DNA of 64,000 nucleotides from Paraburkholderia bannensis NBRC 103871 (GCF_000685015.1 NZ_BAYA01000018.1:115160-179159); one strand, 5' to 3'; positions 43,931 to 53,389 are shown, counted from the first letter of the stretch. Numbers and translations: made by a program. Notes: generated by a model from the letters alone, not told the origin.

Positions 43931-44659
43931 TTACGGCGCTGCGCTCTTATCGTTCGCGCGGCAGGCAAAGAAGGCAATCGCGCCCAGCAAAGCGAGCGGC
44001 ACGATCAGCGCCCAGAACGACGCGGCCAGATAGCCAATCGCGCCCAGGCTCGCGCCCACGCCGAAAGCGAGCACCGGCGGCAGCGTGCGCGTCAGGCGTT
44101 CGCGCACTTCGCGGCGATCGACGTGCGTGCTGCCCGTCAGCAGATCGAATACGTCGATCACGGCCTGCGTGACGTTGCCGGTCATGACCGTATTGGCGAC
44201 GACGCTGCGCGCCGTGAGGCGCGGGTGCGCGTTCTGCACGCCCATGCCCGCCGCGCCAAGCAGCCCGCACGCGATCGTGAGCGGCGCATCGGCGTTGGTG
44301 ATCGGCGCGGCAGCGAGGCCCGCGATCATGAAGCCCGCCAGCAGCGCGATCTGCATGACATAGAGTGCGCCCACGCGCAGGGCATGGGGTCGCGCGTGCA
44401 ACCTGTCCGCGAGCACGCGCGCTGCGACGATGCCGCTCACGAACGCGGGGAACGCCAGCCATTTGATGAGCAGGCCGCCGCTCACGCCAGCGATGCCCGA
44501 GCCGATCATGATGAAGTTGCCGGTGACGTGTGCCGTGAAGAGGCCGAACAGCGCGACGAAACCCAGCGTATCGACAAAGCCCGCGACGAAGGCGAGCACC
44601 GTGTTCTCGCCGCGCATCGGGTCGAGCACGGCCTTGCTGTTTGCTGCGGTCGCGCTCAT
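43931..44659 (-). CDS. DUF1275 (YoaK-type) inner-membrane protein
   Basis: A 242-residue protein with about six membrane segments, including the family signature TVLAFVAGFVDTLGFVALFG, LFTAHVTGNFIMIGSGI, GVQNAHPRLTARSVVANTV and MTGNVTQAVIDVFDL. DUF1275 members are putative small-molecule transporters of unknown substrate. Its ATG overlaps the DoxX stop by four bases (ATGA). Confidence 0.9.
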   Translation of the reverse strand: MSATAANSKAVLDPMRGENTVLAFVAGFVDTLGFVALFGLFTAHVTGNFIMIGSGIAGVSGGLLIKWLAFPAFVSGIVAARVLADRLHARPHALRVGALYVMQIALLAGFMIAGLAAAPITNADAPLTIACGLLGAAGMGVQNAHPRLTARSVVANTVMTGNVTQAVIDVFDLLTGSTHVDRREVRERLTRTLPPVLAFGVGASLGAIGYLAASFWALIVPLALLGAIAFFACRANDKSAAP

Positions 44660-45117
44660 GGCTTGCTGCTCGCAATGTTGGTGGAGTCTGCGCCCAGCAG
44701 ATGGCGCCGCTGGAAACGACGCGCGGCGCGCAGCATGCCTTGCCACGTGAGCCGCCAGCGCCCCGCACCGCCAATCGCCACGGTGCCGAACAGGATCAGC
44801 AGCATCCACGCGAACTGCCCTTGTTCGAGCGTCCAGTCCGGATGCACCAGCACGAGCGCGACCGCCGTGACGACGAGGATCGGCAGCGCGGCGAGGCGCG
44901 TGAAGATGCCGAGCAACATGAGCACCGGGCACACCACCTCCGCGAAAATCGCGAACGAGAGCGTGAAGGCGCTGCCCAGATGCAACGGATCTTCGATCGC
45001 ACCGAGTTGCGCACGCACGTGCAGCGCTTTCGGCAAGCCGTGCACGAACAGCACGAGCAGGCTGGCGCTCACGCGCAGGAACAGCAGCGCAATATCGGCG
45101 CTCTCGAAACGTTTCAT
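44656..45117 (-). CDS. DoxX-family membrane protein
   Basis: A 153-residue protein with four predicted membrane helices and the DoxX features LLFLRVSASLLVLFVHGLPK, FAIFAEVVCPVLMLLGIFTR and ALVLVHPDWTLEQGQFAWML. DoxX-like proteins are linked to quinone-dependent redox reactions. The ATG with GAGG six bases upstream was preferred to the adjacent GTG. It lies 37 bp after the amidohydrolase stop and is coupled to the DUF1275 gene. Confidence 0.9.
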   Translation of the reverse strand: MKRFESADIALLFLRVSASLLVLFVHGLPKALHVRAQLGAIEDPLHLGSAFTLSFAIFAEVVCPVLMLLGIFTRLAALPILVVTAVALVLVHPDWTLEQGQFAWMLLILFGTVAIGGAGRWRLTWQGMLRAARRFQRRHLLGADSTNIASSKP

Positions 45118-45154
45118 CACGAACCTCGTCTTGACTTAAAGCTCAATACCCAAC

Positions 45155-47050
45155 TTAAAACGCGAAACAACTGCAGCCGAGCGAACCCCAGAACGCGTTG
45201 GCGTCGCCAGCGGGCACATTGCTGCGCCACGCCCAGCCGTGAGCATGCTTGTGCACGCCGCACAGGTTCACGCAGGCGTCGCTGCAGGACTGCGCGAGTG
45301 TTGCGTTCGTTGTATTGGCAGCGACCGGCTTGTAGCGCGCATAGCCGCCAAATTCAGCAACCGGCGACCACGACGGGCTCACCGGCAGTGCGGGCGGCCC
45401 GTATGAAGTGAATTCCGCGTCGGCGTAGACGACCCGGCCGTTCACGACCGTGAGCACCGAATTCAGGTGCTTGATGGCTTCTTCCTCGATCGTGAAGAAG
45501 TCGTCGCTCAGCACCGCGAAATCGGCGTACTGGCCCGGCACGAGCGCGCCCTTTTTCGTCTCGTCGTTCGAGAACCAGGCGCTCCCCACGGTGTAGCGGC
45601 GCAACGCTTCCATGCGCTCCAGCCGGTCGCGCTGCGCATACATCTGCGTGCCGCCCACGGTGCGGCCCGACACGAGCCAGTAGAGCGAAACGAACGGGTT
45701 GTAGCTGGCCACGCGCGTCGCATCGGTGCCCGCGCCCACGGGCAGGCCCGCTTCGAGCATCTGGCGCACCGGCGGCGTGCGCGCGGCGGCTTGCGCGCCA
45801 TAGCGCGAGATGAAGTACTCGCCCTGGAAAGCCATGCGGTGCTGCACGGCAATGCCGCCGCCCAGCGCCGCGATCCGCTCGATATTGCGTTGCGAGATCG
45901 TCTCGCAGTGGTCGAAGAACCAGCGCAGGCCGTTGAAGGGCGTGTCCTTGTTCACGCGCTCGAACACATTGAGGAAGCGCTCGATCGACTCGTCGTACGT
46001 CGCGTGCAGACGCCACGGCCAGCGGTTTTGCACCAGCAGGCGCACGACGTCTTCGAGTTCCTGCTCCATGCCGTCCGGCAGGTCGGGGCGCGGCTCCAGG
46101 AAGTCCTCGAAGTCGGCCGCCGAGAACACCAGCATTTCGCCCGCGCCGTTGACCTTGAGGAAGTCGTCGCCATCGCCGGGACGCGTCGACTTCACCCATT
46201 TCGCGAAGTCCTCGATCTCGCGCTTCGCGTTCTGCGTGAACAGGTTGTAGGCGATGCGCACGGTAAGCTGGTCGTTCTTCGCCAGATCCATGATGACTTC
46301 GTAGTCGTCCGGATAGGCCTGGTAGCCGCCGCCCGCGTCGATGGCGCTCGTCACGCCCAGGCGGTTCAGTTCGCGCATGAACTGGCGCGACGAATTCTTC
46401 TGGTCTTCGAGCGCCAGCCTGGGGCCCTTCGCGAGCGTCGCGTAGAGCAAGCCCGCGTTCGGGCGCGCGATCAGCATGCCGGTGGGATTGCCGCGCTTGT
46501 CGCGCTGGATTTCGCCGCCGGGCGGGTTCGGCGTGTCGCGGTCGTAGCCTGCCGCGCGCAGCGCCGCCGCGTTGAGCAGCGCGCTGTCGTAGAGGTGCAG
46601 GATGAAGACCGGCGTATCGGGCGCGATCGCGTTGACTTCTTCGAGCGTCGGGCCGCGCTTTTCCTCGAACTGGAATTCGTTCCAGCCGCCCACCACGCGC
46701 ACCCATTGCGGCGCGGGCGTGCGGGCGACCTGTTCGCGCAGCATCTGCAACGCGTCGCGCAACGACGGTACGCCGTCCCAGCGCAACTCCATGTTGAAGT
46801 TCAGGCCGCCGCGGATCACGTGCAGATGCGAGTCGTTGAGACCCGGAATCACGGTGCGGCCATTGAGATCGATACGGCGTGCGCCGTCGCGCGCCCATTG
46901 CATGACGTCGCGGTCGTTGCCGCTCGCGACGATCTTGCCGTCGGCGACAGCCAGCGCGGTCGAGAACGAGCGGCGCTCGTCCTGGGTGGCAATCTTGCCG
47001 TTGTAGACCACTAGGTCCGCGATGCGGCGAGGTTGATCAAGGGCGCTCAT
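45155..47050 (-). CDS. YtcJ-like amidohydrolase with cysteine-rich tail
   Basis: A 631-residue amidohydrolase-superfamily enzyme. The metal-binding NDSHLHVIRGGLNF, the long central barrel, FFDHCETISQRNIERIAALG, VGAGTDATRVASYNPF and the end-domain GQYADFAVLSDDFFTIEEEA all fit the YtcJ group. The last ~55 residues (LAQSCSDACVNLCGVHKHAH, GSLGCSCFAF) add six cysteines and are not part of the catalytic fold. The substrate is unknown. The gene leads the operon with GAGGAG before ATG. Confidence 0.9.
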   Translation of the reverse strand: MSALDQPRRIADLVVYNGKIATQDERRSFSTALAVADGKIVASGNDRDVMQWARDGARRIDLNGRTVIPGLNDSHLHVIRGGLNFNMELRWDGVPSLRDALQMLREQVARTPAPQWVRVVGGWNEFQFEEKRGPTLEEVNAIAPDTPVFILHLYDSALLNAAALRAAGYDRDTPNPPGGEIQRDKRGNPTGMLIARPNAGLLYATLAKGPRLALEDQKNSSRQFMRELNRLGVTSAIDAGGGYQAYPDDYEVIMDLAKNDQLTVRIAYNLFTQNAKREIEDFAKWVKSTRPGDGDDFLKVNGAGEMLVFSAADFEDFLEPRPDLPDGMEQELEDVVRLLVQNRWPWRLHATYDESIERFLNVFERVNKDTPFNGLRWFFDHCETISQRNIERIAALGGGIAVQHRMAFQGEYFISRYGAQAAARTPPVRQMLEAGLPVGAGTDATRVASYNPFVSLYWLVSGRTVGGTQMYAQRDRLERMEALRRYTVGSAWFSNDETKKGALVPGQYADFAVLSDDFFTIEEEAIKHLNSVLTVVNGRVVYADAEFTSYGPPALPVSPSWSPVAEFGGYARYKPVAANTTNATLAQSCSDACVNLCGVHKHAHGWAWRSNVPAGDANAFWGSLGCSCFAF

Positions 47051-47270
47051 CGACGCTCTCCTCTTTAATGCGGGTTTCGTGCGGGTTTGCTTGCTGCGTC
47101 AAAGGTTAGAGGTCACCCGCTGTAAAGTCCTGTCGAAAACCTGAAGAGTTGTGAACCAGCATTGATTCGATTGATTTATTCGCGCCAATAGCAAGCCCGC
47201 CCGATATCGCTACCGGACGGATTGAAAAGACCTTTAATGCGGATTTAACGCGCGTTTAACCGCGCCGCGA

Positions 47271-48269
47271 TCACGCCTTCAGGAACGCGAGCAGATCCTG
47301 GTTGACCTGGTCGACGTGCGTGCTGCACATGCCGTGCGGCGCGCCTGCGTAGACCTTGAGCGTCGCGTTCTTGACGATCTTCGCCGAGAGCTTCGCCGAG
47401 TCGTCGATCGGCACGATCTGGTCGTCGTCGCCGTGCAGGATCAGCGTGGGCACCGAGATCTTCTTCAGGTCTTCGGTGTAGTCGACTTCCGAGAACTGCT
47501 TGATGCACTCGTACTGGCCTTTGACCGAACCGGCCATGCCCTGGCGCCAGAAGTCCTGCACCAGGCCTTGCGACACCTTGGCGTTCGGGCGATTGAAGCC
47601 GTAGAACGGCGTGGCGAGATCCAGGTAGAACTGCGAACGGTTCGCGGCGACACCGGCGCGGATGCCGTCGAACACCGACATCGGCAGGCCGTTCGGGTTG
47701 GCTTCGGTCTTCACCATGATCGGCGGCACCGCGCCGATCAGCACGGCTTTGGCGACGCGCTTTTCACCGTGACGGCCGATGTAGTGCGCGACTTCGCCGC
47801 CACCCGTCGAGTGGCCCACGAGCATCGCGCCCTTCACGTCCAGGGCGTCGAGCACGGCGGCCAGGTCGTCTGCGTAGGTGTCCATATCGTTGCCGCCGGA
47901 CGGCTGGCCCGAGCGGCCATGGCCACGGCGGTCATGCGCGATCACGCGGTAGCCCTGGTTCACGAGGAACAGCATCTGCGCGTCCCACGCGTCGGCGGAC
48001 AGCGGCCAGCCGTGCGAGAACACCACCGGCGTGCCCGTGCCCCAGTCCTTGAAGAAGATCGGCGTGCCGTCCTTCGCGTTCACGAAGCCGCCGCCATGGT
48101 GGTGGCCCGTGCCGTGCGCGTGCGCACCGGGCGTGGCGCCTGCGGACGCGGCGGCGCTGGCGCTCAGGCTCGACATGGCGGCAACGGCGCCGGCCACGCC
48201 GGCGCTCGCGGAAAGCAGGCGGCGGCGCGTGGTCGAAGCGGGGGTCGAGTGAGTCTGTTGCGTGGTCAT
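47271..48269 (-). CDS. Alpha/beta hydrolase, arylesterase/non-heme chloroperoxidase type, Tat-exported
   Basis: A 332-residue protein. A Tat leader (ASTTRRRLLSASAGVAGAVA) and a His-rich linker (HAHGTGHHHGGGF) precede a canonical alpha/beta-hydrolase domain: FSHGWPLSADAWDAQM, RGHGRSGQPSGGNDMDTYAD, nucleophile Ser154 in VGHSTGGGEV, the acid in ILHGDDDQIVP and the His in GAPHGM. Family members are esterases with side perhydrolase activity. GGAGA lies at good distance from ATG. It is on the same strand 220 bp upstream of the amidohydrolase but has its own gap. Confidence 0.92.
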   Translation of the reverse strand: MTTQQTHSTPASTTRRRLLSASAGVAGAVAAMSSLSASAAASAGATPGAHAHGTGHHHGGGFVNAKDGTPIFFKDWGTGTPVVFSHGWPLSADAWDAQMLFLVNQGYRVIAHDRRGHGRSGQPSGGNDMDTYADDLAAVLDALDVKGAMLVGHSTGGGEVAHYIGRHGEKRVAKAVLIGAVPPIMVKTEANPNGLPMSVFDGIRAGVAANRSQFYLDLATPFYGFNRPNAKVSQGLVQDFWRQGMAGSVKGQYECIKQFSEVDYTEDLKKISVPTLILHGDDDQIVPIDDSAKLSAKIVKNATLKVYAGAPHGMCSTHVDQVNQDLLAFLKA

Positions 48270-48487
48270 GCGGTTTCTCTCCGTCGATGCGTCGCGCGCT
48301 GTGCGAACGACGTGGCGCACGTTATGGCGTGCGTTATGGTCAATAGCGATGCGGCGGGGTTGATTCGCAAGCCCGTACGATTCCGCATGCCTGACGGCAG
48401 CTTATCGACGACAGAAAGAGAAGTCCTTATCGAAACCTGAAGAATCCTGAATTGCGATTAAAGCCGGATTTAATTCAACCGGCTGAT

Positions 48488-49945
48488 TCAGGCAGCGAAC
48501 GCCAGCGACGCGGCGGGACATTCGGACAGAGCTTGCACATGGCGCGTGAGCCAGTGTGCCTCGTCGGCTTGAGCGAGTTTGTCGAGCGCGAATGCACGCG
48601 TCACGCGCGGCATGCGGTAACGCATGGTCGCCGTCGTCGCGTGCGGCTCGGCCGTGACGAGGGACTTCGACACCAGCCCGCTGAGCCCTTCGATCACGAG
48701 ATCCGCGTCGATGCGGGGGCAGGCGGCCAGCGTCATCGCCGCGCCAAGCTCGAACGCACTATCGAACACCGCGATCCGGCGCAGCACCGCCTGCTCGGTC
48801 GCATCGAGCCGCGCATGGCTCCATTCGAGCGTCGCGCCCAGCGTGCGCTGTCTTGCGGGCACGCCGCGCAGGCCATTGGGCAGCGCCAGCAATTGCGTGT
48901 CGAGTTGTGCGAGCAGCGGCCCCACGCCAATCAACGCGGCGCGGCGCGCGGCCAGCTCCAGTGCGAGCGGCAGACCGTCGAGCTGGCGGCAGAGCGTGGC
49001 TACCATGTCCAGCGGCGGCGTGACCATCGGGTTGCCGTTGTCGCCCGCGCACAAGTGGCGCAGGAATAGCTGCACGGCGGCACTCGCGCGCACCGGCTCC
49101 TCAAGCGCAGCTTGCGCCTCGCGCGCCTCATGCGGCGGCAAGGCAAGCGGCGCGACCCGATAGACGCGCTCACCGGCAATCCGCAGCGGCTCGCGGCTAG
49201 TCGCCACCACGCGCGCCTGCGGATACGCTGCGCCCAGCGCATGGCAGAACGCCGCCGCCTCGTCGATCGCGCTCTCGCAGCCGTCCACCACAAACAGCGT
49301 GTGGCGGGCGGCGGCCTGATCGAAGTCCGGCAGGCGCGGCACGGCGTGCGCCGCGCAATGCGCCATTTCCGCGCAGAAGTCGATGTAGCGGATTCCCGCG
49401 CCGGTGCCCGCGCTGTACGCGTAGGCCAGTTCGCACGCGAGCGCGCTCTTGCCCACGCCACCCGTGCCCACCAGGGTCAGCAGCGTGGTGCACTCAAGCA
49501 GTGCGAGCAGGTTGGCGAGCGGCTCGTCACGGCCGATCAGCGCCATGCGGGGCACGGCGCGCGGCCAGACGTCGTTGCGCAGCGCGGGGGCGGGTGCAGG
49601 CGTGGCGCAGGCTGCCGGGGCGGCGCGCGGCGCATCGACTTGCACCACGGCGCGCGGGTCTGGCGCGGCGAGCCGGTAGCCCCGGCCCGCGACCGTGCGG
49701 ATCCAGCCGTCCTTGCCGCCCAGCAGCTTGCGCAAAGCGGAGATATGCACCTGAATGTTGTTGTCGATGACGATGGTGCTGGGCCACACGGCGTGGAAGA
49801 TATCGTCCTTCGACACGATGCTGCCGTCCGCCTCGATCAGGAGCGCGAGGATGTCGAATGCACGCGCGCTCAGTGGATGCGGCTGCCCATCCAGAAAGAG
49901 TTCGCGGCTGGCCAGCGACACGCTCACCCGGTCGAACTGGTGCAT
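48488..49945 (-). CDS. Winged-helix regulator with NB-ARC-type ATPase domain
   Basis: A 485-residue protein. Residues 1-95 are an OmpR/PhoB-type winged helix without receiver (LSARAFDILALLIEADGSIV, IQVHISALRKLLGGKDGWIR, GRGYRLAAP). A Pro/Ala linker leads to an NB-ARC/STAND ATPase with Walker A TLVGTGGVGKSALA (about 158-171), Walker B-like HTLFVVDGCE, sensor ARVVATSREPL and the LDGLPLALELAA motif. The C-terminal part is short and lacks a long repeat sensor. Such regulators act as ATP-dependent switches. It reads towards the hydrolase/amidohydrolase genes, which it may control. Confidence 0.88.
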   Translation of the reverse strand: MHQFDRVSVSLASRELFLDGQPHPLSARAFDILALLIEADGSIVSKDDIFHAVWPSTIVIDNNIQVHISALRKLLGGKDGWIRTVAGRGYRLAAPDPRAVVQVDAPRAAPAACATPAPAPALRNDVWPRAVPRMALIGRDEPLANLLALLECTTLLTLVGTGGVGKSALACELAYAYSAGTGAGIRYIDFCAEMAHCAAHAVPRLPDFDQAAARHTLFVVDGCESAIDEAAAFCHALGAAYPQARVVATSREPLRIAGERVYRVAPLALPPHEAREAQAALEEPVRASAAVQLFLRHLCAGDNGNPMVTPPLDMVATLCRQLDGLPLALELAARRAALIGVGPLLAQLDTQLLALPNGLRGVPARQRTLGATLEWSHARLDATEQAVLRRIAVFDSAFELGAAMTLAACPRIDADLVIEGLSGLVSKSLVTAEPHATTATMRYRMPRVTRAFALDKLAQADEAHWLTRHVQALSECPAASLAFAA

Positions 49946-50377
49946 GGTTTCCTCGCCATCTCTGTGCTCGTTATTCGCTCTATTGCGCGTTCGCGCAGCG
50001 GCCCGGACACCGTTGCATCGTGTCGTTAAGCGAATCGTAGGGTTTCGTCGGCGCTTGTTCCATCATCCATAGGTGTGGCTGTGCTACCGGTAACACCCGC
50101 ACGCCTGACCGGAAGAACGCGAATCGGGGCGCCGCGCGCCGCGACCCGGGCGGCGAGCCTTCTGGACGCGCCTTGCGCGCGGTTCGCGCGCCACTCATAC
50201 GAAGGTATTAGGCGGTCTGCGCTCGGGATAGCACGACCGGGACATATTCCCGACAACTTCTGACAACCGCGCGTCAATCCACGACAGGCGCCGCGAACAA
50301 ATATGACATGCCCTATACTGCCAGTCCGACGGCGCCGGCTTGCCGCGCCGGTATCGACGCTCCCGGAGATCGTGCCC
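49946..50377. other. Intergenic region between divergent regulators
   Basis: About 430 bp between the STAND regulator and the AraC gene. I see no supported gene. It must hold both promoters. The stretch 50060-50100 contains CTACCGGTAACACC. Short open frames here are shadows with atypical composition. An ATG at 50303 in the AraC frame lacks a ribosome-binding site. Confidence 0.5.
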
Positions 50378-51343
50378 GTGACCACCGAGACCCCCTCCCC
50401 GCGCGCCCATTCCACTCAAGCCACGCCCGCCCAGGCCGCACCATCCGTGCGCGACGGTTTCGGCTGCTCGCTGGAGCGGCTCGCGCTGAGCCAGCAACTG
50501 GACGCAGGCGAGCTGAACCTGCACCGCAAACATGCACGCGAGCGCATCTTCGGCCAGGTCGAGACGCCAGCGGAGGATCGCGGCTTTCTGGTTGGCGTGT
50601 CGCTGCAAGGCGGCCACCGGCGGCGCATCATGCGCAACGGCGCGGCGAGCGCGCACGACTTCGGCGAGCACGCGCTTTATGTGCGCGATTTCGACGACAA
50701 CTATCGCGCCGACCTGTCCGGCTCGTTCGACTTCGTGCTCGTGGAGGTGCCGCGTGCGTGGCTGGAACGCCTGGGCGCCGATGCTTCGCGCCATCGCGTG
50801 ACGGGTCTCTCGCGCGTGACTGGCCAGCACGACGACGTGTTCGGCCATCTCGCCCGCGCGCTGCTGCCCGCCTTCGATCAGCCCGAAGCGCACAGTCCGC
50901 TCTTTCTCGAACAGATTGGCCTTGCGATGGGCCAGCATCTGGTCGCGCGCTACGGCGGCGTGAGTGCAGGCGCGGCGCAGCGGCGCGCGACGCTGTCGCG
51001 CTGGCAGGAGACGCGCGCCAAGGAACTGCTGCTCGACGGCGCGGGCGCGCACGCGGGCATTTCGGTCGAAGCGATCGCCGCCGAATGCCGTCTGTCGGCG
51101 AGCTATTTCATTCGTGCGTTTCGCGGCTCGACGGGCTACACGCCGTATCAATGGCAGCTCGCGCAGCGCATCGCCCAGGCGCAGGGCATGCTCGCGCACA
51201 GCACGCTCACGCTCGTCGAAATCGCCAACGCCTGCGGTTTCTCCGACCAGACGCATTTCACGCGCATGTTCTCGAAAGCGGTCGGCACGGCGCCCGGCGC
51301 GTGGCGGCGGCAGAATGCGACGATGAACGCGACGGCGTCCTGA
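50378..51343 (+). CDS. AraC-family transcriptional regulator
   Basis: A 321-residue protein. A variable N-terminal sensing domain is followed by the two-HTH AraC domain in the last ~100 residues (SVEAIAAECRLSASYFIRAF, GYTPYQWQLAQRIAQAQGML, LTLVEIANACGFSDQTHFTR, MFSKAVGTAPGAWRR). A GTG start with GGAG nine bases upstream was chosen; a GTG two codons earlier and an ATG 75 bp upstream are alternatives. It may regulate a neighbouring unit, which cannot be told from sequence. Confidence 0.88.
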   Translation: MTTETPSPRAHSTQATPAQAAPSVRDGFGCSLERLALSQQLDAGELNLHRKHARERIFGQVETPAEDRGFLVGVSLQGGHRRRIMRNGAASAHDFGEHALYVRDFDDNYRADLSGSFDFVLVEVPRAWLERLGADASRHRVTGLSRVTGQHDDVFGHLARALLPAFDQPEAHSPLFLEQIGLAMGQHLVARYGGVSAGAAQRRATLSRWQETRAKELLLDGAGAHAGISVEAIAAECRLSASYFIRAFRGSTGYTPYQWQLAQRIAQAQGMLAHSTLTLVEIANACGFSDQTHFTRMFSKAVGTAPGAWRRQNATMNATAS

Positions 51344-51467
51344 GCCCAAAATTCGCTGCGCGATTTTCGCCAAAACGCTCCGATAACCAACAAGACACCG
51401 GGTTTACGCCACGTTAGGATGTCCCCACGCATGCCGTCCGATTCATGCGCGCATCCGGAACCGACAC

Positions 51468-52160
51468 GTGAACCTGCAGTCCAGCACCGACGCCCCTTCC
51501 CCTTCTCCCAGCGACTCGCCGACGGTCTACATCGTCGACGACGACGAGGCCGTCAACGAGGCGCTCTGCATGCTGGTGCGCTCGGTGGGCCTGGACGCGC
51601 GCGGCTTTCTGAATGCACAGGCGTTCCTGGATTGCACGCGCGGCGGCGAGCCGTGCTGCCTCGTGCTCGACGTACGCCTGCGCGGCAATAGCGGCCTCAC
51701 GCTGCAGGACACGCTCAACCGCATGGGCGACCCGATTCCCGTCGTCGTCATCACCGGCCACGGCGACGTGCCGATGAGCGTGCGCGTGATGAAGGCCGGC
51801 GCGACCGACTTCCTCACCAAGCCGTTCCGCGACCAGGATTTTCTCGATGCGATTTCGGCGTCGCTCGCGCGCGACCGTGCGCGCCTTGCGCAGAGCCGCG
51901 CCAATGACGATGTGGCCGCGCGCTACGAATCGATGTCGCAGCGCGAGCGCGAGGTGATGTCGCTCGCGGCGTCGGGCCGCATGAACAAGCAGATCGCCGA
52001 CGAGCTCGGCATTAGCGAAGTCACGGTGAAGATCCATCGCGGCAGTGCGATGCGCAAGATGCAGGCGCGTTCGTTCGCGGAACTGGTGATCCTCGCGCAT
52101 CGCCTGGGCGTTGCGCAGGCGCTCGCCGGGGAATGGATGCCCGCGCCCGTTCGCGGCTAG
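51468..52160 (+). CDS. FixJ/NarL-type response regulator, orphan
   Basis: A 230-residue two-domain protein. The receiver has the acidic pair in VYIVDDDEAVNEAL, phospho-acceptor Asp68 in LVLDVRLRGNSGL, Thr in VVVITGHGDVPMSV and Lys in DFLTKPF. The C-terminal LuxR/FixJ helix-turn-helix is MSQREREVMSLAASGRMNKQ with ELGISEVTVKIHRGSAMRKM. It starts at GTG with CGGAA upstream. No histidine kinase is adjacent. The stop codon lies inside the first unit of a 7-bp tandem array. Confidence 0.93.
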   Translation: MNLQSSTDAPSPSPSDSPTVYIVDDDEAVNEALCMLVRSVGLDARGFLNAQAFLDCTRGGEPCCLVLDVRLRGNSGLTLQDTLNRMGDPIPVVVITGHGDVPMSVRVMKAGATDFLTKPFRDQDFLDAISASLARDRARLAQSRANDDVAARYESMSQREREVMSLAASGRMNKQIADELGISEVTVKIHRGSAMRKMQARSFAELVILAHRLGVAQALAGEWMPAPVRG

Positions 52161-52188
52161 CGGCTAGCGGCTAGCGGCTAGCGGCTAG
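52154..52188. repeat. Heptanucleotide tandem repeat (CGGCTAG x5)
   Basis: Five exact CGGCTAG units in a row. The first unit supplies the TAG stop of the response-regulator gene and the last supplies, on the other strand, the TAG stop of the convergent LysR gene. Adjacent units form CGGCTAGCCG-like self-complementary sequence at the end. Confidence 0.95.
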
Positions 52189-53105
52189 CCCAGCCGCGCC
52201 TGCACGAACGCCAGCAGCGCGCGCACCTTGCTCGAATGGCGGCGATTAGGCAGCCACGCCGCGTAGACGACGGCCTCGCGGCCCTGGGCGGTGACGCGAT
52301 AATCGGCAAAGAGCCGCTCCAGCGCGCCATCGGCGACTTCTTCCTGCACGAGCCATTGCGGCAATAACGCCACGCCTTGTCCCGCGCGCACGGCGTCGCG
52401 CAACATGTCGACGTTGTTCGTCACGAGCCGTCCGCGCACGTTCACCACTTCGGACTCCTCTTCCTGCTCGCGCGCGAAGCTCCAGGCCTGGCGCGCCCGA
52501 TAGCCTCCGCCGTAGCCGATGCGCGCGCATTCGTGCCCGGCCAGATCGGCAGGCGTGACGGGCGTGCCCGCGCGCGCGAGGTAATCGGCGTTCGCCACCA
52601 CCCAGCGCGGGTTCTCCTGCAAGGTGCGCACGATCAGGTGCGGGTCGCTTGCCGGCACGCCAATGCGCACCGCCACGTCGATGCGCTCCAGCGCGAGATC
52701 GACGTAATGATCGGCCACCAGCACGTCCAGCGACACGCGTGGATGCTCGCGCACGAACGCCGCCAGATGCGGCCCGAGCACGGCGCGGCAATAGGCAGAC
52801 GGCACGGTGATGCGTAGCGCGCCCGCCACTTCCGCGCCGCGATCGAGCACGCTTTCATCGGCTTCGGCCAGTTCGTCGAGCAGACGCGAGACCTGTTCGA
52901 CGTAGGCCGCGCCCGCGTCGGTGAGGCTCACGCGGCGCGGCGTACGCGTGAGCAGCGCCACGCCGAGCGACGCTTCGAGGCTGTCCATCAGCCGCATCAC
53001 CGACGAGGTGGCCACGCCCAGCCGTCGTGCGGCCTTCGCGAATCCGCCGCTATCGGCGACTTCGAGCAGCGTGGTAAGAGCGAGCAGTTTATCCATGCGC
53101 GCCAT
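52185..53105 (-). CDS. LysR-family transcriptional regulator
   Basis: A 306-residue LTTR with N-terminal winged helix (LLALTTLLEVADSGGFAKAA, ATSSVMRLMDSLEASLGVAL) and effector domain (ALRITVPSAYCRAVLGPHLA, HYVDLALERIDVAVRIGVPA, AVRAGQGVALLPQWLVQEEV). It is divergent from the MFS-cytochrome-molybdopterin operon with 284 bp between, and so is a likely regulator of it. A second Met three codons in is an alternative start. Confidence 0.92.
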   Translation of the reverse strand: MARMDKLLALTTLLEVADSGGFAKAARRLGVATSSVMRLMDSLEASLGVALLTRTPRRVSLTDAGAAYVEQVSRLLDELAEADESVLDRGAEVAGALRITVPSAYCRAVLGPHLAAFVREHPRVSLDVLVADHYVDLALERIDVAVRIGVPASDPHLIVRTLQENPRWVVANADYLARAGTPVTPADLAGHECARIGYGGGYRARQAWSFAREQEEESEVVNVRGRLVTNNVDMLRDAVRAGQGVALLPQWLVQEEVADGALERLFADYRVTAQGREAVVYAAWLPNRRHSSKVRALLAFVQARLG

Positions 53106-53389
53106 TATGCCCGCGCATCGCGCGCTGGCCCCTCCTGCGGCCCTTCCTGTGGCCGCTCCCGCTGCCTCTCGCGGGCGTTTCCAGGCGCACCACCAGTTCT
53201 TTTAAGGTCGCGCCAAAGGATTTTTAAGACGCGGCCTGTCACGCTTGCTGTCGTGGCGCAGTTGCCCGGCTCTCATTGCGCGCCACGCAACGCAAGCTTG
53301 CGCCGTGGCCATATTCCGGCGCCATCGCCCCGCGCCTAAGCTTTGCGCTGTCGTGATCCATCGAGATCCATCCGTTCAAGGAGCCTGGA

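Noticed and set aside
50026..50415. 129-codon minus-strand open frame between the STAND and AraC regulators
   Set aside because: No conserved features, poor start, and it overlaps the AraC start region.
52154..52188. CRISPR-like array
   Set aside because: Units are 7 bp with no spacers; it is a simple tandem repeat.
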